In this document: positions 60,990 through 62,269 of the stretch, piece after piece
How positions within the stretch are numbered: the stretch's first letter is position 1
Layout: each line of letters begins with the position of its first letter
Source: Oceanococcus sp051252075
Lineage (GTDB): Bacteria > Pseudomonadota > Gammaproteobacteria > Nevskiales > Oceanococcaceae
Assembly: GCA_051252075.1 (NCBI GenBank)
Contig: JBPOFU010000009.1
Span: forward strand, 1 to 62,269
Length of the DNA stretch: 62,269 bases
Direction: 5' to 3'
Program-made: the position numbers and the translations under genes
The notes under the pieces: generated by a model
What the model saw: the letters and a program-made list of their open reading frames with translations, nothing else
What the model was told of the DNA's origin: nothing
The model's database searches: none

Positions 60990-61442
60990 ATGATGGATTC
61001 CATTGCTGCGACTAGCGTGTCCATGCCCCCACCCCCAAGGACACAATCAAGCGCATCGCTAACCGATACCCAAAATCAACTGATCAATGAAACCTTGGGT
61101 CAGTTTGATTCCAAAAATCTCACGACCACAGATGCGCAATCGATCGTCGCGACCTTCCAGGAGGCTGGCATTCAACCCGGCAAGGCGCTGGCAGCGGCCA
61201 TGGAAAACGCCGGCTTTGATGCCAGGGCGGTGGGCGATTTGGCGGGTGCCCAAGGACGAGGGCCCGCGAGTCAAGCAATCGGCGGTGGAGTGACGGTCGG
61301 CGAAGATGTGCTGTGGGAGCTCTATGCACTGCTGGATCAGTACTATGCAGAAAGTAGCTCGGAAACCGACAGATCCGGCTTGCAAGCTTCCATTCAAGAA
61401 TTGCTCGGTTCGCAGTCCAGTTTGTTTAGCGCCACGGCGTAG
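60990..61442 (+). CDS. Hypothetical protein
   Basis: A 150-residue protein without signal peptide. The first 25 residues are Ser/Pro-rich; the rest is mostly helical and polar (TDTQNQLINETLGQFDSKNL, DAQSIVATFQEAGI). AGGAGAA at 60978-60984 gives a strong ribosome site. It probably belongs to the small operon with the YHYH and His/Cys proteins. Function unknown. Confidence 0.7.
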   Translation: MMDSIAATSVSMPPPPRTQSSASLTDTQNQLINETLGQFDSKNLTTTDAQSIVATFQEAGIQPGKALAAAMENAGFDARAVGDLAGAQGRGPASQAIGGGVTVGEDVLWELYALLDQYYAESSSETDRSGLQASIQELLGSQSSLFSATA

Positions 61443-61476
61443 TGAAAGCGCAGGGGCGTATAGTGAGTGCGAAGAT

Positions 61477-62044
61477 TTGCCGTCGTATGTTGCCAGGGAT
61501 TTCAGCTGCTTCGGCTTCTCGATCTTGTTGATTTCGATGACGCTGACTGCCTGTGCTGGTCATCAGCGCAATCGTGACTTGGATGGAGGTTGGTTGCTGG
61601 AGCGCAGCATGTTCAAAGGGCTTGATCTCATCAATGCGAGCAAACAACAGCGTGACAATGTGCTTGCAGTTTTTGACCGAATTAATCCCCAATTGAGCAT
61701 GAATCGACACTGACGCAGAGCGATTGAAACTTCAGTGCTCAGGATTGGATGCTATGGCACCAGGCTATGCAGCCAAGGCGCAGCATTTGATGCAACAGCC
61801 TGCCGAATTGTTGCAGCAGACATTGAGCCTGGAAATGGATTTACACGCTTCCATCGCAAATATTCTCGACGCCGACCAGTGGTCGCAATGGCGGCAGTTT
61901 GTCCGAGCAGAAAAACGGCTTCATCCACGCGGCATTTCTGAGTGTCCGCTCCCGACAATTGGTTTGGTGCTGTGCGGACTGGCGAGAAGGTCAGCTACGG
62001 TCTGCTGTCGGCCGAAAGCAGAAAAGCCGTCTTGCAGCAGCTAG
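61477..62044 (+). pseudogene. Frameshifted Spy/CpxP-like lipoprotein
   Basis: One frame gives a lipoprotein-like start (SMTLTACAG) and SKQQRDNVLAVFDRINPQLS, stopping at 61711-61713. The next frame takes over at once as DTDAERLKLQ and runs to the stop at 62042-62044 with LMQQPAELLQQTLSL and ILDADQWSQWRQFV, a pattern like the LTxxQ repeats of CpxP/Spy/ZraP periplasmic proteins. A single frameshift near 61700 would explain it; a sequencing error is possible. Start uncertain. Confidence 0.55.
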
Positions 62045-62213
62045 GCCCGCTTTAGGCACTAACCGATGATTCCTCTCTAGCGGCTTCAGGGTCCGTTCAT
62101 GGAACAATCCGGAAGACCGCTTTGTTCAGTCCCAGACTGTTTTCAAACTGTCCGTGGAATCCGAGAAAGTCCAGTATGCTGAGCCCCTATGCATACGAAT
62201 ACGGGGACAGCGC

Positions 62214-62269
62214 GTGAGAGTTTTAGTTTTCTTTTTGCTAGTGGTGCTGAGTGGGTGTTTCGAAGGCGG
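62214..62269 (+). CDS. Lipoprotein, 3' end outside window
   Basis: From GTG 62214 the frame reads MRVLVFFLLVVLSGCFEG, a short lipoprotein signal with lipobox LSGC. GGGGA lies just upstream. The gene is cut by the window end, so nothing more can be said. Confidence 0.6.
   Translation, partial: MRVLVFFLLVVLSGCFEG

Noticed and set aside
1..62269. Stay-green (SGR) Mg-dechelatase homolog
   Set aside because: Looked for the conserved Cys-rich and substrate motifs of SGR in all plausible proteins and saw none; Mg removal may be spontaneous or encoded elsewhere.
1..62269. CRISPR array, tRNA, rRNA, phage or integron
   Set aside because: No spaced direct repeats, cloverleaf genes or integrase and transposase genes were recognised.

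Overview
The window looks like chromosomal DNA of a free-living, probably marine or aquatic gammaproteobacterium. The gene families (TonB-dependent receptor, GGDEF proteins, many lipoproteins, SSS and BASS symporters) and codon choice support this, but nothing fixes the genus. No rRNA, tRNA, CRISPR array, phage or intact insertion sequence was seen.

The main content, about 0.9-10.5 kb, 19.7-31.2 kb and 40.6-46.1 kb, reads as a chlorophyll (tetrapyrrole) catabolic gene cluster. Residue patterns point to bacterial counterparts of the plant chlorophyll-breakdown enzymes: two NYC1/NOL-like chlorophyll b reductases (6305-7105, 7940-8740), a chlorophyllase with the GHSRGG motif and the plant-type Asp/His contexts (9525-10520), a Rieske oxygenase in the place of pheophorbide a oxygenase (30030-31199), and two red chlorophyll catabolite reductase (RCCR)-like proteins (7134-7943, 29036-29839). 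Around them lie a class A FAD monooxygenase, a flavin reductase, further alpha/beta hydrolases, a GST, three MFS transporters and an SSS symporter.

A second gene set fits a lower pathway for the substituted maleates expected when pyrrole rings are oxidised to maleimides: two maleate-isomerase/AMDase-like proteins, an orphan LeuC-type hydratase, a class III CoA-transferase and an HMG-CoA-lyase-type lyase. No single gene proves this route; it is an inference from the combination.

Four copies of a 20-bp inverted repeat, consensus TTGTWWTA-N4-TATAACAA, were found, one in each promoter region of the cluster (5370, 27955, 29885, 44996). At 27955 it covers the -10 box of a good sigma70-like promoter, so the scattered operons look like one regulon under a repressor-like factor. 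The expected TetR/MarR-type gene is not in the window; a LysR gene (45109) sits beside one copy.

Layout: 1-790, end of a secreted Ser/Thr-rich protein; 866-5347, minus operon (two hydrolases, FAD monooxygenase, MFS); 5457-10520, plus operon (SDR, NYC1-like, RCCR, NYC1-like, maleate isomerase-like, chlorophyllase); 11022-19352, a 2776-residue adenylate/guanylate cyclase-AAA-TPR protein whose C-terminal 1700 residues are tandem NTF2/SnoaL-like repeats; 19747-27934, eight-gene minus operon (lower pathway); 28020-29839, minus hydrolase and RCCR, divergent from the Rieske oxygenase; 31394-38035, GGDEF protein, a Cys-rich secreted hemopexin-repeat protein, LysR/pirin pair and a CDGSH protein; 38091-40457, large lipoprotein hydrolase; 40646-44976, minus operon (symporter, flavin reductase fusion, MFS, maleate isomerase-like); 45109-46092, LysR. 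From 46.4 kb on come ordinary accessory genes with several decayed ones: BASS transporter, HD protein, GGDEF protein, a pseudogene, DUF819 protein, a sphingosine-phosphate-lyase-like enzyme divergent from a TonB receptor, a spermidine-synthase-like protein, a truncated hydrolase, secreted proteins with CxxCH and YHYH motifs, and a frameshifted Spy/CpxP-like lipoprotein.
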